Source of the DNA: Siphonodentalium dalli
Taxonomy: Eukaryota > Mollusca > Scaphopoda > Gadilida > Siphonodentaliidae
NCBI GenBank assembly: GCA_032622095.1
Contig: CP136064.1
Location: 140,321,954-140,385,953 of the forward strand
DNA: 64,000 nucleotides
Direction: 5' to 3'
The notes under the pieces were generated by a model that was not told where the DNA came from, made no database searches, and worked only from the letters and a program-made list of their open reading frames with translations. Made by a program: the position numbers and the translations under genes. Shown here piece by piece: positions 43,255 through 53,975 of the stretch (positions within the stretch are counted from its first letter, which is position 1; every line of letters begins with the position of its first letter).

Positions 43255-46200
43255 CTATTCACTGTCTGAGTCTATAAGACACTGTATCCGTGCCCGTGCA
43301 TCTAGTGCAGCTGCACGTCGTGGCCGATTTGGGGTTAATGAACCGCCTGGTTCAACAGTTTCAGCTAAATCCGAACCAGACGGTTCAACAGTTTCAGCTA
43401 CATCCGAACCAGACGTTTCCAATGGAAATAACCGTGCGATCGGTCGGTTAGTAACTCCATTAGCTGTGCGAAGTGTCACGGATCTCACTAGTCCATCGTC
43501 ACCATGGTGTAATGTGGTGACTAGTCCTAATTTCCATTTCACTCGAGCTGCGTCCTCGTGTATGTGAACCACATCGCCGATTTTGACCATATTGCCCCGG
43601 GTGGGGTCCTTCGTATAGCGCTCACGTAATGCTAACAGGTATTCGTTTGTCCACCGATTCCAAAATTCTTTCATACAACTCACTATTTTTCCTGATTGGG
43701 TGATAATATTCCGAGCATTAGGTGTGTAGTCTTCTTCCAAATCCACATCAGCACGGTGGTGTGGATAAACAGATAAATTCCTCCCATGTAGTAATTTCGA
43801 GGGAGTGATCGGCTCTAATTCCCCACTATCGGAGGTGGTATAAGTCAGGGGGCGATTGTTCACACAAGCCTCTATTTCGGATACGATGGTTGACAATTCC
43901 GCCAAGTTCACACAGGACCGCCCAAGAGCCTTCTTCAGATGAGATTTGATAAGACCGATCAAACGTTCCCAAAAGCCACCGAACCATGGCGCTCTTTTCG
44001 GGATGAACATCCATTGAACACCATTGGATGAAATTGAGTGTACAAGCTCTGGATCCGACAGAAGTTTCTCGACTTCCCGGGAAGCTGACTGAAAGGTCTT
44101 AGCGTTGTCCGAAATTATCCTGACAGGTAGCCCACGACGACTAACAAAGCGTCGAAAACACTGCATGAAGGTTAACACACTCATATCAGTCACGACTTCG
44201 AGATGTACGGCTCTAGAGACCGCACATGTAAATAAACAAACGTAGGCCTTTAGTCCATTATCAGTGATGTTCAAATGTCCCGTAAAGTCAATTCCCGTAA
44301 CTGCGAATGGTGCTGATTCACATACTCGAGTTCCAGGCAGATGCGGTGATCTCGGGGTCAAATAAGGTCTACCTGCGACCTTCTTGCAGGTAACACACTG
44401 TCCAAGTATTGTTTTCACACGTTGTCGCAATTTCGGTATCCAGAATGTTTGGCGAATGAACGTCATTGTCTGATTTACTCCAGCATGTAAACACAAGGCA
44501 TGTGAATGACGAATTATCAGATCTGTCACATGATTATTGTTATGTAACAGGATAGGGAATTTTGCACAGTCAGGTAACTGGGAATTTCCTAATCGACCAG
44601 CACTCCTAATCACACCTTTATCGTCTAGAAATAGCCTTAATTGATTTATGATTGGCTGGCCTGAAGATTTGCTCCTCTGTAAACTGTCTATCACATCCCT
44701 GTAACAATATGTTTGGCACATGGCTATGATAGCGTCGTCTGCTCGAGTGAGTTCCATCAGTGTCAGGTTACCGATTGGAGAGTCCACGTGCTTAAGTTTA
44801 TCAATGAAACGGAGTACGTACCCTGTGACCCTTTGTAATCTCCCATATGTAGAAAAGTTGCTCCATTGGATAAGAGGTCTGACCTCGTTTTGTCCATGAA
44901 TATGTGTTTGTAGAACAACACCAACATCTGAACTTGACACACTATCAGATAACGGGGTAATGGCACCATGTTGTTGTATGAGAAACTCTGGGCCATTCCA
45001 CCATATGTCGGATGACATTAACCTAGAAGTTTCACATCCTCGACTTAAAATGTCAGCTGGATTGTTAGCAGACGCACAATAAGTCCAATAACTCTGCTGG
45101 GTTAGTGACCTGATTTCACCCACACGATTTCTTACAAATGTGGGTAGCGTCTTGTCTGACCGAATCCATGCTAACACAATCTCACTATCAGACCACATGT
45201 GGGTTTGTAAATTCATATCTGGTAGGCTCTTTCGAATGTGTGCCGACAGCCTTGCAGCTATCAGTGCAGCTGTTAATTCCAAACGCGGTATGGTCAGCTC
45301 CTTGAGTGGAGCCACACGTCCTTTAGCCATCATCAGGTGAGGCACGTGTCGGGCACAACACTGTATGTAGGCGACAGCGCCGTATGCCTTGACACTTGAA
45401 TCTGCAAACACATGTAGCATCGGGCTACATTTGTCTTCACAGAGGGGTTTTGTCCAACGATCGAATGTCACATTGGAACCCTGAGAAATATTGTCACTGA
45501 TGAGCAACCACTCTTCCTTCACTGGATCGGGAACCGGGTCGTCCCAATCAAGATTCATTGTCCACAATTTCTGCATGAATATTTTTCCACACATAGTAAC
45601 CGGAGAGACTATACCGAGCGGATCGAACAAAGTGCATATGTGGCGTAATATTTCCCGCTTAGTAATCAAATGAGTGTCTGTTGATGAGAGTGAACGAAAA
45701 CTCAGAATGTCTCTGGTAGTGTCCCATTTGAGTCCCAATACATTCACAGATGTATCACTTTCAAGAACACCGTCTCTTTTAGCAATGTCACACAATGAAC
45801 TTGAGTTAGAGGCCCAAGACCTGACATTGAACTGGGCCTTGTCCATCACACAGCGAGTCACATCATAGAAGTGAGCTAATTGTTCCTTGGTGTCCCAACT
45901 GGTCACAAAGTTATCAACATATATTGTCGGGTATAGAAAGTCACGGACGCCATGTAAGTCCATGTGCTTCATGACCGTCGCATTTAAGATGAATGGTGAT
46001 GACTTGGCTCCGAACAGCACAACGTTAAATCTATAGTCTACTAATTCGGACGTCGGATCTGTCGGATCGGATAACCACATGAATCTGGTGTAGTTCCGGT
46101 CACTTTCTTTCAGTCTTATGTTCAAGAATGCCTTCTCTATATCGGATACAACACCGAAGCGATGTTGTCGGAACTTCAGTAGTAAAGTTGAAATGTCATT

Positions 46201-48594
46201 TAACAGAGGTGGGCCTGTGATCAAACAGTCATTCAGACTAGGAGCGTCCACAGCGGTTCGGAAACTGCAGTCAAATACGATGCGCAGAGGTGTTGTCGCA
46301 GAATCCTTTAGGACAGGGTGGTGTGGCAGATAGTGACACGTTCCTGTCGCTCTGGATTTCAGTTCGGTATCGGGGATTCTCTCTATGAAATCGTTATCTT
46401 CGTACATCTCCATGACTTTAGTATAGTTCTGAAGCTTGGTTGAATCCATTTCAAGTCTGGACACTAAACGTGACGAACGTTCACGGAAAACCTCATAATT
46501 TGTAGGGAGGTCACCATGAGTGTCTTTCCAGGGGAGTGGAGCTATATAACGATTGTTCTTGAACTGTATTTGATCGGAGTAGTCCTTTAACTCACTCTCC
46601 CTGGTTTGATCGGCACCGTCGTCGAGTATTCCAATTGATTCAATGTCCCAGAATTTCTGAATCAACTTTTCCTCACGTGAGTGGTCAGTTATAACATGTA
46701 ACATCGCAGTGGAGATAGAGTCATTTCGGTTCTGACTTGGCGTCGGCCCAGCCAGTAGATATCCCAGCTTTGATTTCACGGCGATGGGCCCACCTTCGCC
46801 TCGAATTACATCACCTTCCACAATGTCATAGTAATAGTCAGCGCCTATTAACACGTCGATAATTACTGAGTGTCTGTTGTTCATTGGATGCGCCAACTTC
46901 AATCCTCGGAGATGAGATGCTTGGTAGTCTTGACTATTTAACTCACAATTCAGAGGTGTCGTGATCTGTGGCGTGACGAGTAATTTGACAGGGATAGTTC
47001 CATAGTCGGATTCTATTTGCGCTTTCACGACATCCATATTTACTGCTGAGTGTGTCTTTGACCCGAATGCTGATAGATGGATTATTTCTTTGCTAATCAC
47101 GGGTAAATCCAACTTCTCCGCGAATTCCCGTGTAATGAAGGAACGTTGTGATCCATCATCCAGCAATATGTGTGCGGTTGCGGTATTCGATTCCGCACTC
47201 ATCGTAGCGACCGCCGTTTTCAGCAATACGGGAGTGCCACAGCTGTTGCTGAGCACTTGAGAATTAGTGGTAATATCCCCGGGAACTTCAGAATCATCGG
47301 TGTTGACAACACCTGAATGAGAGACCTCTTCATTTTGTATCTCCTCAGACACACGTGGCTTGGCCTCGGTATGCAGACTCGTATGATGCCTGCGATTACA
47401 GGTCTTGCAGCCCGACTTGACTTTACATGCTGAAACGCCGCCACGATGGTCACGCAAACAATTGAAACAGAGTCTGAGCCTTCTCACTATCTTGTATCTC
47501 TCATTGACATCACGAACTTTAGAACACTGTGTAGGCCAGTGATCTCCTGAAGTTGCACAATAGACGCAATATTTGGTATATTCGTTGTCGCGCGAAGCAG
47601 GCAGACGCGATTTCCCGGCACCGGTCACTAGGGTCGAGACAGCTGGTTCTTGTGGCGATGTCGTCGTTCCAGCGGAGGCTCGAATTTCTATTTCCGTCCG
47701 GAGAAATTTTCTTATCTGACCCAACTCATATTCGCCGCTTCCTTGTTCCCGGGTTAAGGTGCTCCGCATGGATCCGGGTAGTTTGTTTACAATCAGGGAC
47801 ACCAGCATATCTTCATAATGGAGTGTGTCTGTGAGTGCAGACAGGGATCGTAAGTTCGCTTCCATCGTGTCGCGGAAGTTTTCCAAACTTGATATTGTGT
47901 CGTTTGGAGTCCGCAGGTGTATCAGTGCTTGCATGTGAGCATCTATGATGGCATGCGTCCGGCCGAATCGGTGTTTTAAGATATCAACTGCTGCATTGTA
48001 GTTGGCTGATGTAAGACTCAGTCCTTCGATGCTGAGTGCAGCTTGCCCTGTGAGTAGCGATTTCAGGTATTGAAATTTCTGTATTACCGGCATCGTCTTC
48101 GTGTCATGAACCACAGCACAAAATGAGTCCCAAAACTGGGTCCACGACATGGCATCTCCATTGAATGTGGGAAGAGTCAACTTGGGTAAAGTCACAGGTT
48201 TCACGTGTGATGCGCCATATATTGAAAGCTCTGTCTCTCTACGTATCTCCTCTGGATGTGGTTCTGTGTTAGTTGACAGTTTGTTTAGATACTGCCCGTA
48301 TGCCATCAGTTTGTTCTGCACTGGATAAACTTGCAGTTCGAATTCGTCGGCCGTCTTTGTGTATTCATCTTGTTTGTCGAAAGGAATCATGGAAAGCATT
48401 TTATCGCTCAGTTCTTCAACCGCTTGCATTTTCTTTCCCGCCGATTCCATCAACCGTTCCAGACTTTCAATTTGGTCAGTTGAGGGTCGCTCCTCCTTCT
48501 TTGTAATGTCGTCAGCCTCCGCTGTTATTCGGGTAATGTGACCTCTGATGGCTGCCCTACGACGAGCCATCTCCATGTACTGATCCGTATCCAT
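43255..48594 (-). CDS. BEL/Pao gag-pol polyprotein, intact
   Basis: 1779 aa without interruption. Gag: helical N-terminus then DUF1759-like region (KLTLPTFNGDAMSWTQFWDS, about residues 138-310). Cys/His knuckles at about 345-415 (CVYCATSGDHWPTQC, CFNCLRDHRGGVSAC). Aspartic protease with LLDDGSQRSFI at about 479. RT: RIVFDCSF, VSDIEKAFLNI and YVDNFVTS (about 892), the YVDN form often seen in Pao-type RTs. RNase H with VFADSSVKAYGAV (about 1061) and SDSEIVLAW. Integrase: zinc-binding H...H...CVTC (about 1361-1405), D of GIDFTG, D of IISDNAKTF (about 1493), E of FWERLIGL (about 1540). A DUF5641-like tail follows (WNRWTNEYLLALRERY). The C-terminus has a short SGSDVAETVEP duplication. The start lies 30 bases from the 5' LTR. 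Likely competent for transposition. Confidence 0.95.
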   Translation of the reverse strand: MDTDQYMEMARRRAAIRGHITRITAEADDITKKEERPSTDQIESLERLMESAGKKMQAVEELSDKMLSMIPFDKQDEYTKTADEFELQVYPVQNKLMAYGQYLNKLSTNTEPHPEEIRRETELSIYGASHVKPVTLPKLTLPTFNGDAMSWTQFWDSFCAVVHDTKTMPVIQKFQYLKSLLTGQAALSIEGLSLTSANYNAAVDILKHRFGRTHAIIDAHMQALIHLRTPNDTISSLENFRDTMEANLRSLSALTDTLHYEDMLVSLIVNKLPGSMRSTLTREQGSGEYELGQIRKFLRTEIEIRASAGTTTSPQEPAVSTLVTGAGKSRLPASRDNEYTKYCVYCATSGDHWPTQCSKVRDVNERYKIVRRLRLCFNCLRDHRGGVSACKVKSGCKTCNRRHHTSLHTEAKPRVSEEIQNEEVSHSGVVNTDDSEVPGDITTNSQVLSNSCGTPVLLKTAVATMSAESNTATAHILLDDGSQRSFITREFAEKLDLPVISKEIIHLSAFGSKTHSAVNMDVVKAQIESDYGTIPVKLLVTPQITTPLNCELNSQDYQASHLRGLKLAHPMNNRHSVIIDVLIGADYYYDIVEGDVIRGEGGPIAVKSKLGYLLAGPTPSQNRNDSISTAMLHVITDHSREEKLIQKFWDIESIGILDDGADQTRESELKDYSDQIQFKNNRYIAPLPWKDTHGDLPTNYEVFRERSSRLVSRLEMDSTKLQNYTKVMEMYEDNDFIERIPDTELKSRATGTCHYLPHHPVLKDSATTPLRIVFDCSFRTAVDAPSLNDCLITGPPLLNDISTLLLKFRQHRFGVVSDIEKAFLNIRLKESDRNYTRFMWLSDPTDPTSELVDYRFNVVLFGAKSSPFILNATVMKHMDLHGVRDFLYPTIYVDNFVTSWDTKEQLAHFYDVTRCVMDKAQFNVRSWASNSSSLCDIAKRDGVLESDTSVNVLGLKWDTTRDILSFRSLSSTDTHLITKREILRHICTLFDPLGIVSPVTMCGKIFMQKLWTMNLDWDDPVPDPVKEEWLLISDNISQGSNVTFDRWTKPLCEDKCSPMLHVFADSSVKAYGAVAYIQCCARHVPHLMMAKGRVAPLKELTIPRLELTAALIAARLSAHIRKSLPDMNLQTHMWSDSEIVLAWIRSDKTLPTFVRNRVGEIRSLTQQSYWTYCASANNPADILSRGCETSRLMSSDIWWNGPEFLIQQHGAITPLSDSVSSSDVGVVLQTHIHGQNEVRPLIQWSNFSTYGRLQRVTGYVLRFIDKLKHVDSPIGNLTLMELTRADDAIIAMCQTYCYRDVIDSLQRSKSSGQPIINQLRLFLDDKGVIRSAGRLGNSQLPDCAKFPILLHNNNHVTDLIIRHSHALCLHAGVNQTMTFIRQTFWIPKLRQRVKTILGQCVTCKKVAGRPYLTPRSPHLPGTRVCESAPFAVTGIDFTGHLNITDNGLKAYVCLFTCAVSRAVHLEVVTDMSVLTFMQCFRRFVSRRGLPVRIISDNAKTFQSASREVEKLLSDPELVHSISSNGVQWMFIPKRAPWFGGFWERLIGLIKSHLKKALGRSCVNLAELSTIVSEIEACVNNRPLTYTTSDSGELEPITPSKLLHGRNLSVYPHHRADVDLEEDYTPNARNIITQSGKIVSCMKEFWNRWTNEYLLALRERYTKDPTRGNMVKIGDVVHIHEDAARVKWKLGLVTTLHHGDDGLVRSVTLRTANGVTNRPIARLFPLETSGSDVAETVEPSGSDLAETVEPGGSLTPNRPRRAAALDARARIQCLIDSDSE

Positions 48595-48608
48595 AGCGTC
48601 GTTGCTAT

Positions 48609-48624
48609 CCGGTTCGAGGGACCA
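48609..48624 (-). promoter_or_regulatory. Primer-binding site of BEL/Pao
   Basis: Directly after the 5' LTR the minus strand reads TGGTCCCTCGAACCGG. The TGG start is the complement of a tRNA CCA end, as expected for an LTR-element PBS. I could not name the tRNA. Confidence 0.65.
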
Positions 48625-48838
48625 TGTGTTGAAGAGTTAGGGTATCAGTGGAGAGTCACATTTACAGAGAGAAGTCACTCGTTCGATAGATAATTTTACT
48701 CTGAATCTAAGCTATGCAAGTTACATTATATACCAAACACACACACACTAATTCCACAGAGTCAGCAATTCCCACGACTCTTATCTTAGAAGTAGGTTAT
48801 ACATTAACCTGATGACACAGTTCTCTACATTCGCAACA
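48625..48838 (-). repeat. 5' LTR of the BEL/Pao element
   Basis: 214 bp, same TG...CA ends as 42944-43150. In minus orientation it precedes the PBS and ORF. Confidence 0.93.
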
Positions 48839-48843
48839 AGCTA

Positions 48844-49081
48844 ACACAATCACCCAGGTCACCTAAGGACATGCACGGTTCCCACACGGGATGACCATTT
48901 GCCTCACAAACAGCGTTCCTTATCTCTTTGAATTATCGTCCTAATTATGTGCCAGCGGGGATCACGTTTCTGTGAGAAGTCTACCATGTGGTTCGCTTAT
49001 ATCCTTCCCGCATCACTTCATATTAAACTCGTACCCGCGTCAGTTTGATTGTTACCTTTTGTGTGAGAAAGTTTCATTTTT
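48844..49081 (+). repeat. Ngaro-like split repeat A2, right part
   Basis: ACACAATCACCCAGGTCACC through GTGAGAAAGTTTCATTTTTC; continues the A2 copy after the BEL/Pao insertion and matches A1 from 38328 on. Confidence 0.85.
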
Positions 49082-49570
49082 CCACCGCCACCCCGCCTCA
49101 CTCCGGGCATCACATAATTACATTTCTCGTGGGAACGCATTACAATGGTACTTATCAATGTGAGACGTTTGATGTACACACATCGCAATTGTTGTCTTAT
49201 AATGAGTTTTACTCGGCTACCTCCTTTCTAAGACACTTACCTGTCCACACGGTCTGATGTAGATCCATGTATTACGCTATTATTATATGTCGTTTTGTCT
49301 TGTTGATGAAGGTATATGTTTCATGTATATACTGTTGTTACTATTACCCACTTGTATTTTATTTGATAACCTGTATTGTCAACATCGGGTAATTCGAGCG
49401 AAAACGATCCGTCCATGAATAGCTTGACATGTTCATCGGGTAGATGGAGGACCATATGGCTGGTTTCCCTCCGTTTTTGGTCTCGGGATTCATCCGATAA
49501 ATGATAATCACGGCCCCTTCCTTTAGCATTATGCTCTTATGTCATGATATTTGCTTCCGCTCCGCAACGC
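49082..49570. other. Ngaro-like internal spacer, no gene recognised
   Basis: Unique sequence between A2 and the tandem arrays. The short open frames carry no motif. Confidence 0.45.
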
Positions 49571-49581
49571 CATTTATCGAT

Positions 49582-49935
49582 GACATGTATCTAAGCCGCG
49601 AACAACAATGTACAACTGCATTACAACAGACTGCATTTCAAGTCCACACCGCCATTAACCATGTCTTCCATCACGCACACGTGTTCTCGGGTACCATTCT
49701 GCTCTGCCATCATGTCACCGCGGACATGTATCTTCACCGAGAACAACTAACTGGACAAATGCATGACAACAGACTGCATTTCAGGTCCACACCGCCACTG
49801 ACCACGTCTTCCATCACGCACATGTGTTCTCGGACGCTATTCCGCTCCACAAACATGTCACCGCGGACATGTATATGTTACACGAAGAACAAGTGGACAA
49901 CTGCATGACAACAGACTGCTTTTCATGTCCACATC
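49582..49935. repeat. Tandem array, ~142-bp unit, ~2.5 copies
   Basis: GACATGTAT starts units at 49582, 49723 and 49866 (spacing 141 and 143). Shared text includes ACAGACTGCATTTCA, CCACACCGCCA and CATCACGCACA. Lies between A2 and B2 of the Ngaro-like element. Confidence 0.75.
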
Positions 49936-49969
49936 TTGCTAGCGTTCTCCGGACATTGTGTCTTCTGAC

Positions 49970-50455
49970 GTCACCATGCTTACGGATGCTCTCTGCTTCG
50001 TAAGGTTAACCACGTTTTCTTGGGCCGCCAAGTAATGTGTACCTACCAGGGCCCACCAGTGTCTGCGTCTCCTTCGTCGGCGCTCTTACGGATGCTCTCC
50101 GCTTCGTAAGGCCAACGGCGTTCTCTTGCGCCGCCAAGTCATGGGTGCCTATCAGGGCCCACCAGCGTCTGCGTCTCCGACGTCGGCGCTCTTACGGATG
50201 CTCTCCGCTTCGTAAGGCCAACGACGTTCTCTTGCGCCGCCAATTAATGGGTACCTACCAGGGCCCACCAGCCTCTGCGTCTCCGACGTCAGCGCTCTTA
50301 AGGATGCTCTCTGCTTCGTAAGGCAAACGGCGTTCTCTGGCGCCGCCAAGTAATGGGTACCTACCAGAGCCGAACAGCGTCTCCGACTTCGGCGCTCTTA
50401 CGGATGCTCTCCGCTTCGTATGGCCAACGGCGTTCTCTTGCACCACCATGTCACG
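49970..50455. repeat. Tandem array, ~106-bp unit, five copies
   Basis: TTACGGATGCTCTCYGCTTC recurs at about 49979, 50085, 50191, 50297 and 50397; four spacings of about 106, 106, 106 and 100 bp. Units also share GCCGCCAAGTAATGGGTACC and CAGGGCCCACCAGCGTCTGC. GC-rich, GTAAGG after each TTCG. Embedded before repeat B2. Confidence 0.85.
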
Positions 50456-50466
50456 GATACCATTCT

Positions 50467-50840
50467 GGGGATACAATTCTGTATTCGATCCCCAAAAACA
50501 TTTCCATCTTATTAATTAATGTCACGTGAGTCTAATTGCTACACTTTAGTAAGCAATTAAAGGTACATTTAAGACTTTTAAGATGCTAGTTGAGACGCGA
50601 GTTTAATTGGTCACATGTAACATTAACACGTTAATTGCCATTAATCATTCTTAGATCGTACTTACATGTAACACAATCGTTTAATTAAACTCGTGATTTA
50701 GATAGAGCGGAGCCAGCTGTTTTGGTCCTCATATAAGCCAAGTATATTAATATTATAGTCAATATATTATCATATTATATCTTAAGCATGTATTATATAA
50801 TAAACATATTTATATTCAATATTAGCTGTGTATAATTAAA
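50467..50840 (+). repeat. Ngaro-like split repeat B2 (right end)
   Basis: Direct repeat of B1, ending TGTGTATAATTAAA; flanking DNA starts at CGACCAATT. Contains an extra segment (TACATGTAACACAATCG...) relative to B1. Confidence 0.85.
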
Positions 50841-52590
50841 CGACCAATTAAACATGAAATACTTAAATATGTAACTCCTTAATTATGCAGACATTGATAT
50901 TGACCCAGAAACTCAAACAGCGCTTAATTCAATTTGAATGTCCTGAAAATGAAGTAAAACTATTGTTACTAATTACTATGGACAAAAAGGTGACCTGTAC
51001 GCTATGACTAGTAATACCAGTGATACCCCTCAAGTATTGAAAAACATCATGTCAGTTTCAAAACATTTACATGTATATACATGTGCATGGTTCATGAAAT
51101 AATGTTGATAAATCGCAAACCATTGCGATAAATTGCAAACAGCTTTGCGATGTAGATTGCAAAATATTTTGCGATAATCGCAAATATGTTTACGATCTGA
51201 AAGGTATATGTTTGCGATATATCGCAAAGTCAAAGATCACCCCCGTGTACGTGGTACGGCCAAAGCCGAGGAAATGGGAAAGTCATTTTCACGTATATGA
51301 TATGGGGATATGTTTGTTTCTCATTGTAAAACAGACATCGAGCATCATGTGTGTATGACCACAGGAAGCAGAAGTATTTATCCACCAGTTGTCAATCAGT
51401 TTTCCCAGATCAGACCATCAATTTTTTTTGGCGAATTTTTTCAATGGTGTTTTTGCTTTTGCTCACTCAATTTTTCGAGAACATCCATTCACTAGTACAG
51501 TTCCTGGACTTCCACGCTTCCAAAACAAATGCCGGTATATCTGTCAATGAAGTATAGGATTTGACAGAATTTTTAAAATCCATGTCGTTCTCAATATCCG
51601 CGCGATATGAAGGGACCACTGTCGGTCCAGAAAGATCCGAAAGGCACCGATGAAGATCCGATCAAACGCCGAGTTTCTGTGCAGTAAATATGCGTATTAC
51701 TTATGGAGTTCTGATGAGTTTTCGAGTGTTTATGTGTATCTGAGACTGATCAATTGGACTGCGAATAACATCGAAAATATGAATCCATAAGATATTCGAA
51801 ATATTGTGTGCATGTATATTATGAATATGTTTCAATTGAAATTAATTGAACATCCATCTCAGCATTCAGATTTGCGATCTCAAGAACGTGAATGAATGAC
51901 AACGCGATGCCTTGATCACACGCACGTGAATGCTGCCGTTCGCATGCATGCAGCTAATCGGATATTCGTTTAGTATTAACATGCTTGGAGTTTGTATATA
52001 TACCACACATGCCGGACGACACGGCATATCAACGATTTGTTCTAATCATGTTTATTGTACAGACTTTATGACTCGTTCTCACTCGAGTAGACCGTTACGG
52101 GACAATGAAACCGAAAAGAATATACATATATCGTATTTCTCCAAATTATGCAATTGTAGCCTAGTGTGTTCGCGGATAGAGCATGTATAAATATTTTTTT
52201 TTTTCTTGTGATGTTTTGTATAATAATTATCATTGGAAATGTCTCGCCTGACTGCCACCATGTGCTATGGTATACAGTTTTCTCTGTTGAATGGTTTGAC
52301 AGAGGTTAAGATCCCCACAACAAAACAAATACTCTCCCTGAAGAAAAATAAATGTATGATGCATGAGGCATTATACTCATCATCGGGTATCGTGAATGTT
52401 TGCACGAGTTGAGCTGTAATCACAACAATTATCTCTGTCTGTGAACAAAGCAAAAACAGCCAATTCGCATAAAATCACCGGTCACTGAAGGCTTAATTAA
52501 AGTATAATTAATCCCTTGATCGGTCAATTCATCCGGTCCCTTATGTGTTGCGCGGATATTTTGTGGCATCTCGAATTTAATATTATGAAA
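50841..52590. other. No gene; TTGCGAT-rich cluster
   Basis: AT-rich non-coding. From about 51112 to 51230, TTGCGATA / TATCGCAAA motifs recur about eight times in both orientations, making several possible hairpins. No other feature recognised. Confidence 0.5.
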
Positions 52591-52594
52591 CACC

Positions 52595-52919
52595 ATGTCT
52601 GAATCAGACGCGCCATTGGAAATTGTGCCTATAGAGGAAGCGTTAGGGAAAGCCAGATGCGACTTGTGCGGAAAATATTTTTCTACAAATTACAACCTAA
52701 AGCGGCATCTTAAAATACATGTTGGTGACGAATCCCCGAAATGTTCGGCGTGCATTAAGTTTTTTTCAACAGAAGAAGAATTAACGAGCCACAATCGCTC
52801 CAAGCATGCATATCACAGCCTCTGTTCGGAGTGAGGACATTTAGGAGAAAGCGTGATTTGAATACACATGTCAGACGGAAACATTGTTTTAAAAAAGACC
52901 CCTTGTTGTATCATCATTG
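52595..52919 (+). pseudogene. C2H2 zinc-finger protein, third finger frameshifted
   Basis: 79 residues from MSESDAPLEIVPIEEALG. Finger 1: CDLCGKYFSTNYNLKRHLKIH (C-x2-C-x12-H-x3-H). Finger 2: CSACIKFFSTEEELTSHNRSKH. The frame stops at LCSE, just where a third finger begins; a one-base loss would explain why TFRRKRDLNTHVRRKH (52835-52890) reads on in the next frame. It ends at 52919. Nucleic-acid binding is expected of the family; target unknown. Similar finger sequence occurs on the minus strand at 55615-55899, so these may be relics of a zinc-finger family tied to the neighbouring MULE-type gene. Confidence 0.6.
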
Positions 52920-53689
52920 CTTCGGGTAGTACTGCCCTGACAATACAAAGTACCATAAGTACCAATTTATTTCAACATGTGCATAGAATTGAAATTGAAA
53001 CCAACAACTCGTGACACAGTCGAAATAAACAAGGCCACGTGTTGCAATGGTTGTTTGATTGAACAGTGCGTGCATACCTATCCACTGGCCAATCAACCTC
53101 GACGAATTTATGACGTTATTTGATTAAACGATAATTAGATTGTTTTGAGTGACAACGTGTCACAGTGACTGTATGACTTTGTTGTCGGAAATAATATCAA
53201 ACTTTTGCGGTCGTTTTAATTGTACTGTCTACTTCGGCGACTCTCTTATGAAATAACGCGTGGCATTGTGAGAAATAAATATTCCTATTAAGCCTATGCA
53301 GTTATAAGTTACCATATAACACGCTGGGCGTTGAAGAATTTGTTTCGGTTATATCTGCACGCCATTAATCGAAACAAGAATCAATTCTGACCTCGTTAAA
53401 CTAAGAATGATAACGTTAACATATTGAATCTACGAAAACAACTAAACATGTATATACGATGACCCATGTAATAGTTCCCAAAATGGTGGATATTTATGCA
53501 CAATTTCATTTAGATTGTTGTGTGCAAATCTTAGCGATATTACGTTTTTTCAAAATAGGTGAAAAAGAATAATTCTAGAACTTAACAAGCCGAAAACTAA
53601 ATCTGCAAACAATACGAATTGAAAGTCATCGTGACGCTGAACATCCATAACAATTTTGGTTAAAACCATAAACCAAACTCAGGACGGAG
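52920..53689. other. No gene recognised
   Basis: AT-rich non-coding sequence. Confidence 0.5.
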
Positions 53690-53745
53690 ACTCTGATAAG
53701 ATAAGATTCATTTCGGTTAAACATACATATTTGACAGTTGTTCAC
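53690..53745 (-). repeat. Possible LINE 3' tail
   Basis: Minus strand ends TCTTATCTTATCAGAG after TGTTTAACCGAAATGAA; resembles the TTATC tail at 5845-5905. Confidence 0.4.
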
Positions 53746-53975
53746 ACTCTGTTCACGTTGGCACCAAGTGTTTGTATGACAGTCGGTAGAATATACAGAG
53801 TCGTCTTTCTGATGCTGATATGATCTCAGTGAGAACTATTCGATGTTTGTTTAGATAAGTTTGCTGAGTGCATTTCAGTTAGAACTGATCAGTTGTTTGT
53901 TTCACCGCATCAGATCTAACGACTTTTAGACTATATAGTTGAATGAAATTGACTTCACCATATCACATCTTCATC

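Larger units (their letters stand above)
38283..50840 (+). mobile_element. Ngaro/DIRS-like tyrosine-recombinase retroelement with split direct repeats, interrupted by BEL/Pao
   Basis: Order A1 (38283-38567), gag, RT/RNase H, tyrosine recombinase, B1 (42553-42897), A2 (42898-49081 with BEL/Pao inside), tandem arrays, B2 (50467-50840). A1 matches A2 and B1 matches B2 as direct repeats, the layout described for PAT/Ngaro-type elements, where the B1-A2 junction templates the ends of a circular intermediate. Without the 5.9-kb insertion the element is about 6.66 kb. No target-site duplication is seen, as expected for recombinase integration. All genes carry frameshifts or stops. Confidence 0.85.

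Noticed and set aside
50037-50476. Open frames over the 106-bp tandem array
   Set aside because: Open only because the unit lacks stops; a repeat artefact on both strands.
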